A stretch of 64,000 nt of DNA. Origin: Dehalococcoidia bacterium (GTDB taxonomy: Bacteria > Chloroflexota > Dehalococcoidia > CAUJGQ01). A program made the translations under genes and the position numbers. Each line of letters starts with the position of its first letter. Within the stretch, counting starts at the first letter, position 1. Of the stretch, positions 24,490-33,428 are shown one piece after another. The stretch is taken from assembly GCA_035310145.1 (NCBI GenBank), contig DATGEL010000093.1, forward strand, positions 1-64,000, read 5' to 3'. A model generated the notes under the pieces. It saw only the letters and a program-made list of their open reading frames with translations, was not told the DNA's origin and ran no database searches.

Positions 24490-27400
24490 ATGACGTACGC
24501 CGAGCTGCACCTGCATACGAGCCATTCGCTGCTCGACGGCGCCTCGCTGCCGGAGGAGATGGTGGCGCGCGCCGCCGAGCTGGGCTACTCCGCGCTCGCC
24601 ATCACCGACCACGACGGCCTCTACGGCGTGATGCCCTTCTACAACGAGGCGCGCGACGCTGGCATCAAGCCGATCGTCGGCGTCGAGCTGACCGTTAGGG
24701 AACAGGGAACAGGGAACAGGGAACAGGAGGGCGATTCGAGGACCGCAAACGCTCCCGCCGTCCCCCATGCCGCTGCTGGCACCGCCGGGGAACATAACGG
24801 CTCCGCTCCACCAACTCCTGTCACCTGTCACCTGTCCCCTGTCACCTGTTCCCTGTCCTCTACGCACGTGACCCTGCTGGCTCGCGACCAGACGGGCTAC
24901 AGCAACCTCTGCCGGCTGATCACCACGGCGCACATGCGGCAAACAGAGAATAACAAGGGCGACCCGGCGATCGACTTCGCCACGCTGGCCGCGCACCACG
25001 CCGGGCTGATCTGCCTCTCCGGCTGCCGCAACGGCGAGATCAGCCAGCACCTGCTCGCCGGACGGCGTCAAGACGCGCTGGCCGCCGCGCAGCGCTACGC
25101 CAGCGCCTTCGGCCCCGACAGCTTTTATGTCGAGCTGCAGCACAACCTCTGCCGCGAGGACGACGCCTTGATCCGCGCCCAGGTCGAGCTGGCCGGCCAT
25201 CTCGGCCTGGGCTACGTCGCCACCGGCAACGCGCACTACCACCTGCCCGAGCGGCACAAGTTGCAGGATGTGCTCGTCAGCATCCGCCACCGCGCCACGC
25301 TGGACGACTCGCACCACCTGCGCCGGCCCAACGCCGACTTCTATCTCAAGTCGCCCGCCGAGATGGCGGCGCGCTTCGCCGCCTACCCGCTCGCCGTCGC
25401 CAACAGCCTGCGCATCGCCGACGCCTGCAACGCCAGGCTCGACTTCAGCGCGTATCGGTTCCCCGACTACGAGGCGCCGAACGGCCTCTCCACGGACGAG
25501 TTCCTCGAACAGCTCTGCCGCGAGGGGGCGCAGCGCAAGTACGGCCACTGCAGCGGCGAGGTCGAGGAGAAGCTGCGCTACGAGCTGAACCTGATCCGCA
25601 AGCACGGGCTCGCCGGCTACTTCCTCATCGTCTGGGACCTGATCGACTTCGCGCGGAAAAACCGCATTCCTGCGCAGGGGCGTGGCTCGGCCGCCAACTC
25701 GATCATCGCCTTCGTGCTCGACCTCACCCGCGTCGACCCGATCCGCCACCGGCTCTTCGTCGGCCGCTTTCTCAACGAAGAGCTGCAAACCGTGCCCGAC
25801 ATCGACATCGACTTCTCGCGCGAGCACCGCGAGCAGGTGATCCAGTACCTCTATGAGAAGTACGGCCGCGACCACGCCGCGCTGGTCTGCACCGTCGTCA
25901 CCTTCCAGGCGCGCAACGCCGTGCGCGAGGTCGGCAAGGCGCTCGGCCTGCCGCCGGACGACCTGGACCGCGTGGCGCGGCACCTGCACCACCAGAGCGC
26001 CAAAGGGCTCGAAGCCGAGATCGCCCGCATCCCCGGCATGGAGGCGAAGGCGCACGCGCCGATCTGGCGCGAGCTGGCCGAGCTGTGCGAGGCCGTGGCC
26101 GACTTCCCGCGGCACCTTTCGCAGCACGTGGGCGGCATGGTGATCTCCTCCTGTCCGCTGGCCGAGCTGGTGCCACTGGAGAAGGCGCGCATGCCCGGCC
26201 GCGGGGTCACGCAGTGGGATAAGGACGGCGTGGGCGACGCAGGGCTGATCAAGATCGACCTGCTCAGCCTGGGCATGCTGGCGCTGATCGACGAGGCGGT
26301 CGAGCTGGTGGACGAGGCGCGCGGCCTGTGCGTGGACCTTGAGCACGTGCCGCTGGACAACGCCGACGTCTACGACACGCTCAGCAGCGCCGACACGCTC
26401 GGCATCTTCCAGGTGGAGAGCCGGGCGCAGATGCAGTCGCTGCCGCGATCGCAGCCGCGCAACTTTCTCGACATCGTGGCGCAGGTGGCGATCATCCGCC
26501 CCGGCCCGCTGCAGGGCAACATGGTGCATCCCTACCTGCGGCGGCGGCGCGGCCAGGAGGAGGTGAGCTACGCCCACCCGAAGCTGGAGCCGGTGCTGGA
26601 GGAGACACTGGGCGTGATCCTCTATCAAGAGCAGTGCATCCGCGTGGCGATCGAGGTCGCCGGCTTCAGCGCGGGCGAGGCCGACCAGCTGCGCCGCGCC
26701 ATGAGCCGCAAGCGTTCGGCCGAGGCGATGGCGAAGCTGCAGGCGCGCTTCTTCGCGGGCTGCGGCGCCAACGGCGTGGGCGCGGCGACGGCGGCCGAGA
26801 TCTGGCAGATGCTGCAGGGCTTCGCGCAGTTCGGCTTCTGCAAGAGCCACGCCGCCGCCTTCGCCTGGATCACGTATCAGTCGGCCTGGCTGCGGCTCTA
26901 CTACCGCGAGGAGTTCTACGCCGCACTGCTCAACAACCAGCCGATGGGCTTCTACTCGCCCGAAGTGGTGCTGAACGATGCGAAGCGGCACGGCGTCGAG
27001 GTGCTGCCGGTGGACGTGAACGCCAGCCGCGACCGCTGCACGATCGAGCGCGGCGGCCTGCGGCTCGGCTTCCGCTACGTCGAGGGGCTGGGCGAGACGC
27101 AGCGCGAGCGGCTGGACGCGGCGCGGCTTGCGGGCGAGTACCGCTCGCTGGGCGACTTCTGCCGGCGTACGGGCCTGGCGCGCGAGGCGGTGGAGAACCT
27201 GATCGCGATCGGCGCCTTCGACGCCTTCGGCCTGGAGCGCCGCGAGCTGCTCTGGCAGCTCGGCCTGATCTACCGGCCGGAAGTGCACCACGCCGCCACA
27301 CGCCGCCGCCGGCCCACGGCGGCGGAGGCCGTGGCGCGCCGCCTGCTGACGCCGTCGCAGCGCCGGCCGAAGGCGCCGCCGCCGTTGCGGCCGTTGCAGG

Positions 27401-27876
27401 AGGCGCTGCCGCTGCCGATCGAGCAGGACATGGCGCCGCTGCGGCCGATGACGCCGCGCGAGCAGGCCGAGGCCGACTACGCGATCAGCGGCCTCTCGGC
27501 GCGCTGGCACTGGCTGGAGTTCTTCCGTCCGTACCTGACCGATGACGTGGTCAGCAGCCTGCAGCTGGAGCGGCTGCCGGACGGCACGAAGCTGCGCCTG
27601 GCGGGGCTGGTCGTCTGCCGGCAGAAGCCGGGCACGGCGAAGGGCTTCATGTTCGTAACGCTGGAAGACGAATGGGGCCTGAGCAACGTGATCGTGAAGC
27701 CGGCGGTGTACGAACGCTACCGCACGCTGTGGCGGCTGGAGCCGCTGATCGTCGTCGCCGGCGAGCTGCAGCGCCGCGACGGCACGATCAACGTGATGGC
27801 GCACACGATCGCGCCGCTGCCGGTGGGCGAGGAGCCAGAAGCGCCGACCGTGCCGGAGTCGCACGACTTCAGCTAA
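24490..27876 (+). CDS. dnaE2: DnaE2, error-prone C-family DNA polymerase
   Basis: 1128 residues. N-terminal PHP domain (AELHLHTSHSLLDGAS, AITDHDGLYGV), polymerase palm with catalytic aspartates in PDIDIDFSREHR (about 436-446), LKIDLL-type motif (GLIKIDLLSLGML), RAMSRKRS, GFCKSHAAAFAWI and a C-terminal OB-fold (KLRLAGLVVCRQKPGTAKG). Works with ImuB in SOS lesion bypass and mutagenesis. Residues 70-125 are an in-frame repeat insertion in the PHP domain between strands VGVELTV and HVTLLARD. ATG 24490 has no clear ribosome site because repeats reach up to it. Confidence 0.93.
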   Translation: MTYAELHLHTSHSLLDGASLPEEMVARAAELGYSALAITDHDGLYGVMPFYNEARDAGIKPIVGVELTVREQGTGNREQEGDSRTANAPAVPHAAAGTAGEHNGSAPPTPVTCHLSPVTCSLSSTHVTLLARDQTGYSNLCRLITTAHMRQTENNKGDPAIDFATLAAHHAGLICLSGCRNGEISQHLLAGRRQDALAAAQRYASAFGPDSFYVELQHNLCREDDALIRAQVELAGHLGLGYVATGNAHYHLPERHKLQDVLVSIRHRATLDDSHHLRRPNADFYLKSPAEMAARFAAYPLAVANSLRIADACNARLDFSAYRFPDYEAPNGLSTDEFLEQLCREGAQRKYGHCSGEVEEKLRYELNLIRKHGLAGYFLIVWDLIDFARKNRIPAQGRGSAANSIIAFVLDLTRVDPIRHRLFVGRFLNEELQTVPDIDIDFSREHREQVIQYLYEKYGRDHAALVCTVVTFQARNAVREVGKALGLPPDDLDRVARHLHHQSAKGLEAEIARIPGMEAKAHAPIWRELAELCEAVADFPRHLSQHVGGMVISSCPLAELVPLEKARMPGRGVTQWDKDGVGDAGLIKIDLLSLGMLALIDEAVELVDEARGLCVDLEHVPLDNADVYDTLSSADTLGIFQVESRAQMQSLPRSQPRNFLDIVAQVAIIRPGPLQGNMVHPYLRRRRGQEEVSYAHPKLEPVLEETLGVILYQEQCIRVAIEVAGFSAGEADQLRRAMSRKRSAEAMAKLQARFFAGCGANGVGAATAAEIWQMLQGFAQFGFCKSHAAAFAWITYQSAWLRLYYREEFYAALLNNQPMGFYSPEVVLNDAKRHGVEVLPVDVNASRDRCTIERGGLRLGFRYVEGLGETQRERLDAARLAGEYRSLGDFCRRTGLAREAVENLIAIGAFDAFGLERRELLWQLGLIYRPEVHHAATRRRRPTAAEAVARRLLTPSQRRPKAPPPLRPLQEALPLPIEQDMAPLRPMTPREQAEADYAISGLSARWHWLEFFRPYLTDDVVSSLQLERLPDGTKLRLAGLVVCRQKPGTAKGFMFVTLEDEWGLSNVIVKPAVYERYRTLWRLEPLIVVAGELQRRDGTINVMAHTIAPLPVGEEPEAPTVPESHDFS
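24697..24864 (+). repeat. 168-base repeat insertion inside dnaE2
   Basis: GGGAACA four times (24698-24725), a unique middle, then six CCTGTCA-type heptamers (24817-24858) as an inverted counterpart. Total length is 168 bases, exactly 24 heptamers and 56 codons, so the frame is kept. A change of one unit would truncate the polymerase near residue 80-120. Confidence 0.9.
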
Positions 27877-27911
27877 CCGCCTGGTGAAGAGCTAACCAGG
27901 CTGCGACGTAA

Positions 27912-27929
27912 GATAACGTATACGCTATC
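27912..27929. promoter_or_regulatory. Palindromic operator before the DUF4160 gene
   Basis: GATAACGTATACGCTATC, an imperfect 18-base palindrome centred on GTATAC, 12 bases upstream of ATG 27941. Probable autoregulatory site for the downstream HTH antitoxin-like protein and likely overlaps the promoter. Confidence 0.6.
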
Positions 27930-27940
27930 ATGGAAGCGCA

Positions 27941-28180
27941 ATGCCCGCCGTGCTGCGCTTCGGTCCATACAGCGTGTACGTGTATGCCGAGCGCGGCGGG
28001 CGGCATCATGGAGCGCACTGCCACGTGCGCTGGGCGGAGCACGAGGCCTCGGTTGCCTTGCCGGAGATCGAACCGATGCACGGCGCAAAGCTGCCAGGAA
28101 GTGTGCTCATGGTACTGCGCGATCATGTGGATGTCCTGAATAATGCCTGGATCGCGTTGAACGAGCAGAAGGAGCGGTAA
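27941..28180 (+). CDS. DUF4160 protein (toxin-like partner)
   Basis: 79 residues: FGPYSVYVYAERGGRHHGAHCHVRWAE with the conserved HCHV histidines, then a strand-helix tail. DUF4160 genes are usually the first of a two-gene unit with DUF2442 and are regarded as toxin-antitoxin-like. The next gene begins four bases after its stop, and the palindrome upstream fits autoregulation. No biochemical activity is established for the family. Confidence 0.85.
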   Translation: MPAVLRFGPYSVYVYAERGGRHHGAHCHVRWAEHEASVALPEIEPMHGAKLPGSVLMVLRDHVDVLNNAWIALNEQKER

Positions 28181-28183
28181 GCG

Positions 28184-28759
28184 ATGGCACGCTGGACATC
28201 GCAAGGCTACCGGCGGATCGTCCGCGCCGACGAGCACGATGGCATGCTGACGGTTGGCTTTGCGGACGGCACCTGCGCCACGCTGCCGCTAGCCAGTCTC
28301 TTACCGGCCGGCGCGCCGTATCAGGCGGCGAGCCAGCCGACGCACACCAACTATGAAGTCATCCTCAAGGCAGTTGCAGGCGAAATCGCCATCCCATGGG
28401 ATGAGATCCGCATCCTCACTGACGCCGAGTTTAGCCAGCAAATGGCACGCGACGCCGAGCGGCGCGCTCGGCGAATAGGCGTGCGTATCCGCGAGCTACG
28501 CCGCGAGCGCGGCCTGACTATCCGCGAGTTGGCCCAGCGAGCCAGCATCTCGCCGGTCAGCCTCTCGCGGATCGAAAACGGCCGGCACGACGTCGTGCTC
28601 ACGACCCTCGCTCGCATCCTCGCCGCAATGGGCCGCTCACTGCGCGATCTGGTCACTCCAGGTGGGCTTGATGAAGCTGAAGACGATACCTGTGATGCGC
28701 CGGACGTTAAGCCCGGCGTGACAGTCCTCGCGAATCGAGCGAGCGACCGCCAGCAATGA
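28184..28759 (+). CDS. DUF2442-XRE fusion (antitoxin-like regulator)
   Basis: 191 residues. N-terminal DUF2442 domain (GMLTVGFADGTCATLPLASL, YEVILKAVAGEIAIPWDEIRILTDAEF) joined to a C-terminal XRE helix-turn-helix (IRELRRERGLTIRELAQRASISPVSLSRIENGRH). The HTH probably binds the palindrome at 27912. Fusion of these two domains is compatible with an antitoxin that neutralises the DUF4160 protein and represses the operon. ATG 28184 is preceded by GGAGCGG. Confidence 0.87.
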   Translation: MARWTSQGYRRIVRADEHDGMLTVGFADGTCATLPLASLLPAGAPYQAASQPTHTNYEVILKAVAGEIAIPWDEIRILTDAEFSQQMARDAERRARRIGVRIRELRRERGLTIRELAQRASISPVSLSRIENGRHDVVLTTLARILAAMGRSLRDLVTPGGLDEAEDDTCDAPDVKPGVTVLANRASDRQQ

Positions 28760-28844
28760 AGTCTCAATATCCGGATCTGAGGCATCCAATTCAGGAGGCA
28801 CGAAAGCAGGAATGGGATGTCCAATCCCGGCCAAGGGCGAAGAA

Positions 28845-29612
28845 ATGCTCAATCACATTGAACTGCTTCCCGAACAGGAGGCACTCTTCGAAACGATCGT
28901 CGAGGCAGCACGCAAGCTTCGAGACAATCATGAACCGTTCATGTTCATTCAATTCATCGGTGGGCAGACCCTCCAACATCACGGACTACCGGGTGGTGCG
29001 ATAAGTCCCTACCGAGGGCACCTTGATGCCCTGGCTAACGCCGGCCTTATCAACAGACGGCTCGGCAGCCACGGCGCCTTCAACTTCGATGTTACCCCGC
29101 GTGGCTTCCTGTACTACGAACACATGGAGCAGCGAGCTGGCCAACCCAACCGGAACGTTGAAGAGGCCATCCATCGCTACCTCGACTCTGCAATATTTTC
29201 TGTTCGTCATAATCATTCCAACCACAAGTGAGAGGACGCGGAACGGCTCCTTTGGTCAGGTGACTCTGAGCAGCAGCTCACAACAATCGGCCATCTATGC
29301 CGTGAGGCTATCCAGGAATTCGCTACCGAGTTGGTCAACCAATTCCAACCCGCGGAAGCAGATCCGGATAAGTCTCATGATATCAACCGGGTGCGGGCAG
29401 CGATGGAGGTCCGGAAGGTCATATTGGGAACCACTGAAGTGCCAATGCTCGATGCGCTGCTGGAATATTGGCGCGCCGTCAGCATGCTCGTTCAGCGACA
29501 AGAGCACGGAGGTCAGCGATCCGGAACACCGTTGGTCTGGGAAGATGCCCGCAGAGTGGTGTTCCAAACTGCAAATCTCATGTATGAGATCGATCGAGCT
29601 CTAAACCGATGA
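28845..29612 (+). pseudogene. Winged-helix-like gene interrupted by an in-frame TGA
   Basis: Two open segments, 28845-29231 and 29232-29612, lie in the same frame and are separated only by TGA at 29229-29231. Together they give about 255 residues: an N-terminal winged-helix-like part (LLPEQEALFETIVEA, GGQTLQHHG, LDALANAGLINR) and a helical C-terminal part (EDAERLLWSGDSEQQLTTIGHLCREAIQEFATELV, then a VQRQEHG and WEDARRVVFQTA region). I recall intact relatives with a tryptophan just before the EDAERLLW region, which would make this a TGG-to-TGA change. The locus is clearly less GC-rich than its neighbours, suggesting transfer. Function unknown. Confidence 0.7.
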
Positions 29613-29633
29613 TACGCCCTACACTGCATTGCC

Positions 29634-30638
29634 CTACAGCTTCAGCTCGCTTGAGTGGCCGGGGAAGAGGCGCGAGTGCGGGTCGACCGCGCGCTTGGCG
29701 GCGTTGGCAGCGATCGCGGCCTGGGCGAAGCCGGTAACGATCAGGTTCAGCGGCTCCGAGCCTTCCTGCGCGGCGATGTCGCCTGCGGCGAAGACGCCGG
29801 GCAGGTTCGTCTCCATGAAGCCGTCGACGCGGATGTGCCGCGCGTCCGCAAGCTGCACACCCCAGGACTCGATCGGCCCCAGCGCCGCCTTGAAGCCGAT
29901 GTTAATCAGCACGGCATCGACCTCCAGCTCGCGCTCCTCGCCCGTGCGATTCTCGAAGATCGTCGCGCCCTGCACGCGGCCCTCGCCGTAGACCCGCTTC
30001 AGCTCCCAGAAGGTGAGCATGGGGATGCCGCTCATGCGCAGCGCGGTCAGGCTCGCCTCGTGCGCGCGGAACTGGTCGCGGCGGTGAATCAGCGTGATCT
30101 CCTTCGCCCAGTCCTTCAGGTTCAGACACCAGTCCACCGCCGTATCGCCGCCGCCGACGATCAGGATGCGCTGGTTGCGGAACGGCCGCTTATCTTTGAC
30201 GAAGTAGAAGACGCCGCGGCCCTCGAAGTCCTCGACGTGGGCGCGGTCGATCTTGTTCGGCGAGAAGGCGCCGATGCCCGCGGAGATCACCACGGTGCGC
30301 GTAAAATGCGCGTCAACCGGCGTGCCCAGCCGCCAGACCTCTTCCCCGTCGACGTCGGCACGAGTGAGCGTGTCGATGCGCTGCTCGAAGCAGAACTCGG
30401 GCTGGAACAGCTCGCACTGCGCCAGCAGTTGCGTCACCAGGTCCTGCGCCAGGATCTTGGGATGGCCGGGCACGTCGTAGATGAACTTTTCCGGGTAGAG
30501 CACGGCGAGCTGGCCGCCCGGCTCGGGCAGCGCCTCCAGCAGCTTGGTTTTCATGCCGCGCAGGCCGGCGTAGAAGGCGGCGAACAGGCCCGTCGGCCCC
30601 GCGCCGATGATCGTCAGATCAAACAGTTCACGGCTCAT
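29634..30638 (-). CDS. Ferredoxin/flavodoxin-NADP+ reductase of the thioredoxin-reductase-like type
   Basis: 334 residues. FAD-binding GAGPTGLFAAFYAGLRG, NADPH-binding ILIVGGGDTAVDWCLNL, and LPGVFAAGDIA near the end. The redox CxxC of thioredoxin reductase is missing, which together with the length points to the YumC-type reductase that passes electrons between NADPH and ferredoxin. ATG 30638 follows AAGGAG. Divergent from the ABC-F gene. Confidence 0.88.
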   Translation of the reverse strand: MSRELFDLTIIGAGPTGLFAAFYAGLRGMKTKLLEALPEPGGQLAVLYPEKFIYDVPGHPKILAQDLVTQLLAQCELFQPEFCFEQRIDTLTRADVDGEEVWRLGTPVDAHFTRTVVISAGIGAFSPNKIDRAHVEDFEGRGVFYFVKDKRPFRNQRILIVGGGDTAVDWCLNLKDWAKEITLIHRRDQFRAHEASLTALRMSGIPMLTFWELKRVYGEGRVQGATIFENRTGEERELEVDAVLINIGFKAALGPIESWGVQLADARHIRVDGFMETNLPGVFAAGDIAAQEGSEPLNLIVTGFAQAAIAANAAKRAVDPHSRLFPGHSSELKL

Positions 30639-30859
30639 CGTTTCTCCTTCCGCTGCCCCGTGCCTGGCTCCGAAAAGGTGCGCACCGGCAATCCGGCCGG
30701 CCGGCTGGTTTGACGCCCTCCGCACCCACTCGATACACTGAGTATGGCAGAGAGAGGCGCGACATCTGCCGGATCGGTCCCACGGCCGCATGCAGCCGCG
30801 ACGGCGTGGCAGCAGGCGGCTCTTTTGTGCCGTGCGACGCAGGCCGCGGAACGTCGTCC

Positions 30860-32752
30860 ATGCCGCTGATTACGATTGCCGATATCTCCCTCGCCTACGG
30901 CGGCCGCGATGTGCTCTCGCACGTCAGCGCCCGGCTCGACGCCGGCGATCGCGTCGGCCTGATCGGCCCAAACGGCGCCGGCAAGACCTCGCTGCTGCGC
31001 CTCATCGCCGGCGAGGAGCGGCCCGCCGGCGGCCAGATCGCGCTGGCCGGCGGAAACCGCCTCGGCTACGTGCCGCAGATTCCCCACGTCGCGCCCGATC
31101 GCACCGTGCGCGAAGAAGTGCTTTCCGGCATCGCCCACCTGGCCGAGCTTGAGCACGCGATCGAGGCCGCGGCGCACTCACTGACTGAGGCCGAGGGCGC
31201 CGCGGTTGCCGCGGCGGCGGCGCACTATGACGAACTCACGCGCCGCTTCGAGGCGGAAGGCGGCTACCGCTACCGTGCAGAGGCGGAGGAGATCCTGGCC
31301 GGTCTGCGCCTGCCCGAGCGGCTGTGGAACCAGCCCGCGACCGGCATGAGCGGCGGCGAGAAATCGCGCATCGCCCTCGCCCGCGCGTTGCTGTCGAAAC
31401 CCGACCTGCTGCTGCTGGACGAGCCGACCAACCACCTTGACATCGCCGGCATCCGCTGGCTCGAGGGCTTTTTGGGCCGCTGGCCCGGCGCCGTGGTGGT
31501 CGTCTCGCACGATCGCTTCTTCCTCGACCGCGTCGCGACAGAGATCTGGGATCTTCGGCACGAACGCCTCACCCCCTACCGCGGCAACTATTCGGCCTAC
31601 GTGCAGCAGCGGGACGCGCGGCTCGCGCGGCAACGCGACCAGTACGAGCGGCAGCGCGAGAAGATCGAGCGCGAGCAGGAGCTGATCCGCCGCTACAAGG
31701 AGGGCCAGCGGGCGCGCTGGGCGCGCGGTCTGCAGACGCGGCTGGACCGGGTCGAACGGCTGGACCGCCCGCGAGAGGAGAAGTCGGTCTCGATCCGGCT
31801 GAGCAAGGCGAGCCGCACCGGCCGTGTCGCGCTGCTGCTGGAACACGTGGTCATCGCGCAACCCGGCAACCCGGCGCACGAGCTGCTGCATTTTCCCAGG
31901 AAGGTCGAAGTCGAACGCGGCGAGCGCATCGCCATCGTCGGCGACAACGGCACCGGCAAGACGACCCTGCTGCGCACGCTGATGCGCGAGCGCGAGCCGG
32001 CACACGGCACGATTTCGCCCGGCGCCAACGTGCGGCCCGGCTACTACCGCCAGGGCACCGAGCACCTGGACGATCGGCTGAGTGTGCTCGACGAGCTGCT
32101 GGCCACGCGCAACATGCCGTTGCAGGATGCGCGTGATCTGCTTGCCCGCTTCCTCTTCCGCGGCGACGCGATCGATCAGCCGGTCGGCACGCTCTCGGGC
32201 GGCGAACGCAGCCGCCTGGCGCTCGCCAAGCTCAGCGCCGACGACGTGAACCTGCTGCTGCTGGACGAGCCGACGAATCACCTTGATATCGCCGCGCGCG
32301 AGGCGCTGGAGGCCGTGCTCGACGGCTATCAGGGCACGATCCTCTTCGTCACGCACGACCGCGCCTTGATTCAGAACCTGGCGGCGAAGACCTGGCTGAT
32401 TCAAGACGGCGTCGTGAGGCTGCATGAAGGCGGCGTGATCGAGCCGCCGGCCGAGGCGGTCAAGCCCGCCAGGCCGGCCGAGAGGGCGGCCGCTGAACGC
32501 CAGCGCCCAGCCTCGCCCGGCCGTGAGCAGGCGAAACGCGCGCAGGCCGTGGCGCAGCTCGAAGCCGACGTGGAGGCGGCCGAGAGCCGCATCCGTGCCC
32601 TTGCGGCCGAGCTTGAGCGCGCCAGCGCCGCCCACGACGCGGAGCACACCGGCGCCGTGGGCGCGGCCTACGCCGAGGCGGAGCAGCAGTTGCACGCGCT
32701 GATGGCCGCCTGGGAGGCCGCGGCGCAGGCCGTCGAGGCGGCGGCGGGCTGA
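30860..32752 (+). CDS. ABC-F family ATPase (ribosome-associated type)
   Basis: 630 residues with two ABC domains and no membrane segment. Walker A motifs GPNGAGKT and GDNGTGKT, signatures SGGEKSR and SGGERSR, two LLLLDEPTNHLD Walker B motifs, and the inter-domain linker (REKIEREQELIRRYKEGQRA) typical of ABC-F. An Ala/Glu-rich C-terminal coiled coil follows (about 545-630). Such proteins act on stalled ribosomes or as antibiotic protectors. ATG 30860 is chosen because the homology begins at MPLITIADISLAYGG. Confidence 0.92.
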   Translation: MPLITIADISLAYGGRDVLSHVSARLDAGDRVGLIGPNGAGKTSLLRLIAGEERPAGGQIALAGGNRLGYVPQIPHVAPDRTVREEVLSGIAHLAELEHAIEAAAHSLTEAEGAAVAAAAAHYDELTRRFEAEGGYRYRAEAEEILAGLRLPERLWNQPATGMSGGEKSRIALARALLSKPDLLLLDEPTNHLDIAGIRWLEGFLGRWPGAVVVVSHDRFFLDRVATEIWDLRHERLTPYRGNYSAYVQQRDARLARQRDQYERQREKIEREQELIRRYKEGQRARWARGLQTRLDRVERLDRPREEKSVSIRLSKASRTGRVALLLEHVVIAQPGNPAHELLHFPRKVEVERGERIAIVGDNGTGKTTLLRTLMREREPAHGTISPGANVRPGYYRQGTEHLDDRLSVLDELLATRNMPLQDARDLLARFLFRGDAIDQPVGTLSGGERSRLALAKLSADDVNLLLLDEPTNHLDIAAREALEAVLDGYQGTILFVTHDRALIQNLAAKTWLIQDGVVRLHEGGVIEPPAEAVKPARPAERAAAERQRPASPGREQAKRAQAVAQLEADVEAAESRIRALAAELERASAAHDAEHTGAVGAAYAEAEQQLHALMAAWEAAAQAVEAAAG

Positions 32753-32761
32753 GTCCGGTTG

Positions 32762-33367
32762 CTACTGGCTTTGGGGCGGGCCGAGCACGTCGTCGAGAGC
32801 AATCGTTAACTCAGGGAACGCAAGCGGCGTGAGCGTGCCGCCGCGCTCGACGACCGTGACCCCGGTGTAGCGCCGGCCGCGGGGGCGACGATGCACCAGC
32901 GCACGGTCGCCGCGCAGGTCAAAGACCCAGGTCTCCGGGATGCCGGCCGACGCGTAGAGGGGAAGCTTGCGGCTGAGGTCGTAGGCAAGCGAACTATCCG
33001 CGACTTCAATGACCAGCCAGACGGCCTCGGGACCGGGTAGCCCACTGAGATAGTAGTCATCCCGCCGCCGAAGGATGGCCAGATCGGGTTCTGGCTCCGA
33101 TCCCGGCCGCAGCCGCACGGACATCTGGATCGAAACTATCGCACGGCCGGTGAGACGCGGCGTGAAGAAGTCGTTCAAGACGTTGACCGCTCGCCAATGA
33201 CGTAAACCGATCGCGGCCATGTAGAGGATCTCTCCTTCGATGAGTTCGATCCGCTCCGCGCGCTGGAAGACGCCGGCCTCGATCATCCGCTCGTATTCGT
33301 CCGTGCTGAACAGCCGGCGCCGCGGCTGCCACTCGGGTGCCTCGTCTGGTTTGGGCTTCGCGACCAT
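32762..33367 (-). CDS. Uma2 family (PD-(D/E)XK nuclease-fold) protein
   Basis: 201 residues. RIELIEGEILYMAAIGLRHW at the start, PEPDLAILRRRDDYY carrying the active-site aspartate, and WLVIEVADSSLAYDLSRKLPLYASAGIPE with the E-x-A motif. Uma2 proteins are abundant in Cyanobacteria and Chloroflexota; nuclease activity is predicted from fold but physiological role is unknown. ATG 33367 follows GGGAGCG. Convergent with ABC-F. Confidence 0.88.
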   Translation of the reverse strand: MVAKPKPDEAPEWQPRRRLFSTDEYERMIEAGVFQRAERIELIEGEILYMAAIGLRHWRAVNVLNDFFTPRLTGRAIVSIQMSVRLRPGSEPEPDLAILRRRDDYYLSGLPGPEAVWLVIEVADSSLAYDLSRKLPLYASAGIPETWVFDLRGDRALVHRRPRGRRYTGVTVVERGGTLTPLAFPELTIALDDVLGPPQSQ

Positions 33368-33428
33368 CACAATCGCTCCCGCTTCGTTCCGTGCTCGTCC
33401 AGACCAGTATCGCAAACGCGCCGGCGCT

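Noticed and set aside
24205-27864. A 1219-codon minus-strand open frame opposite dnaE2
   Set aside because: Shadow frame of dnaE2, His/Arg/Gln-rich and without domains.
29229-29231. TGA as a second selenocysteine codon
   Set aside because: No Cys or redox motif next to it and no convincing SECIS hairpin downstream; a tryptophan-to-stop change is simpler.
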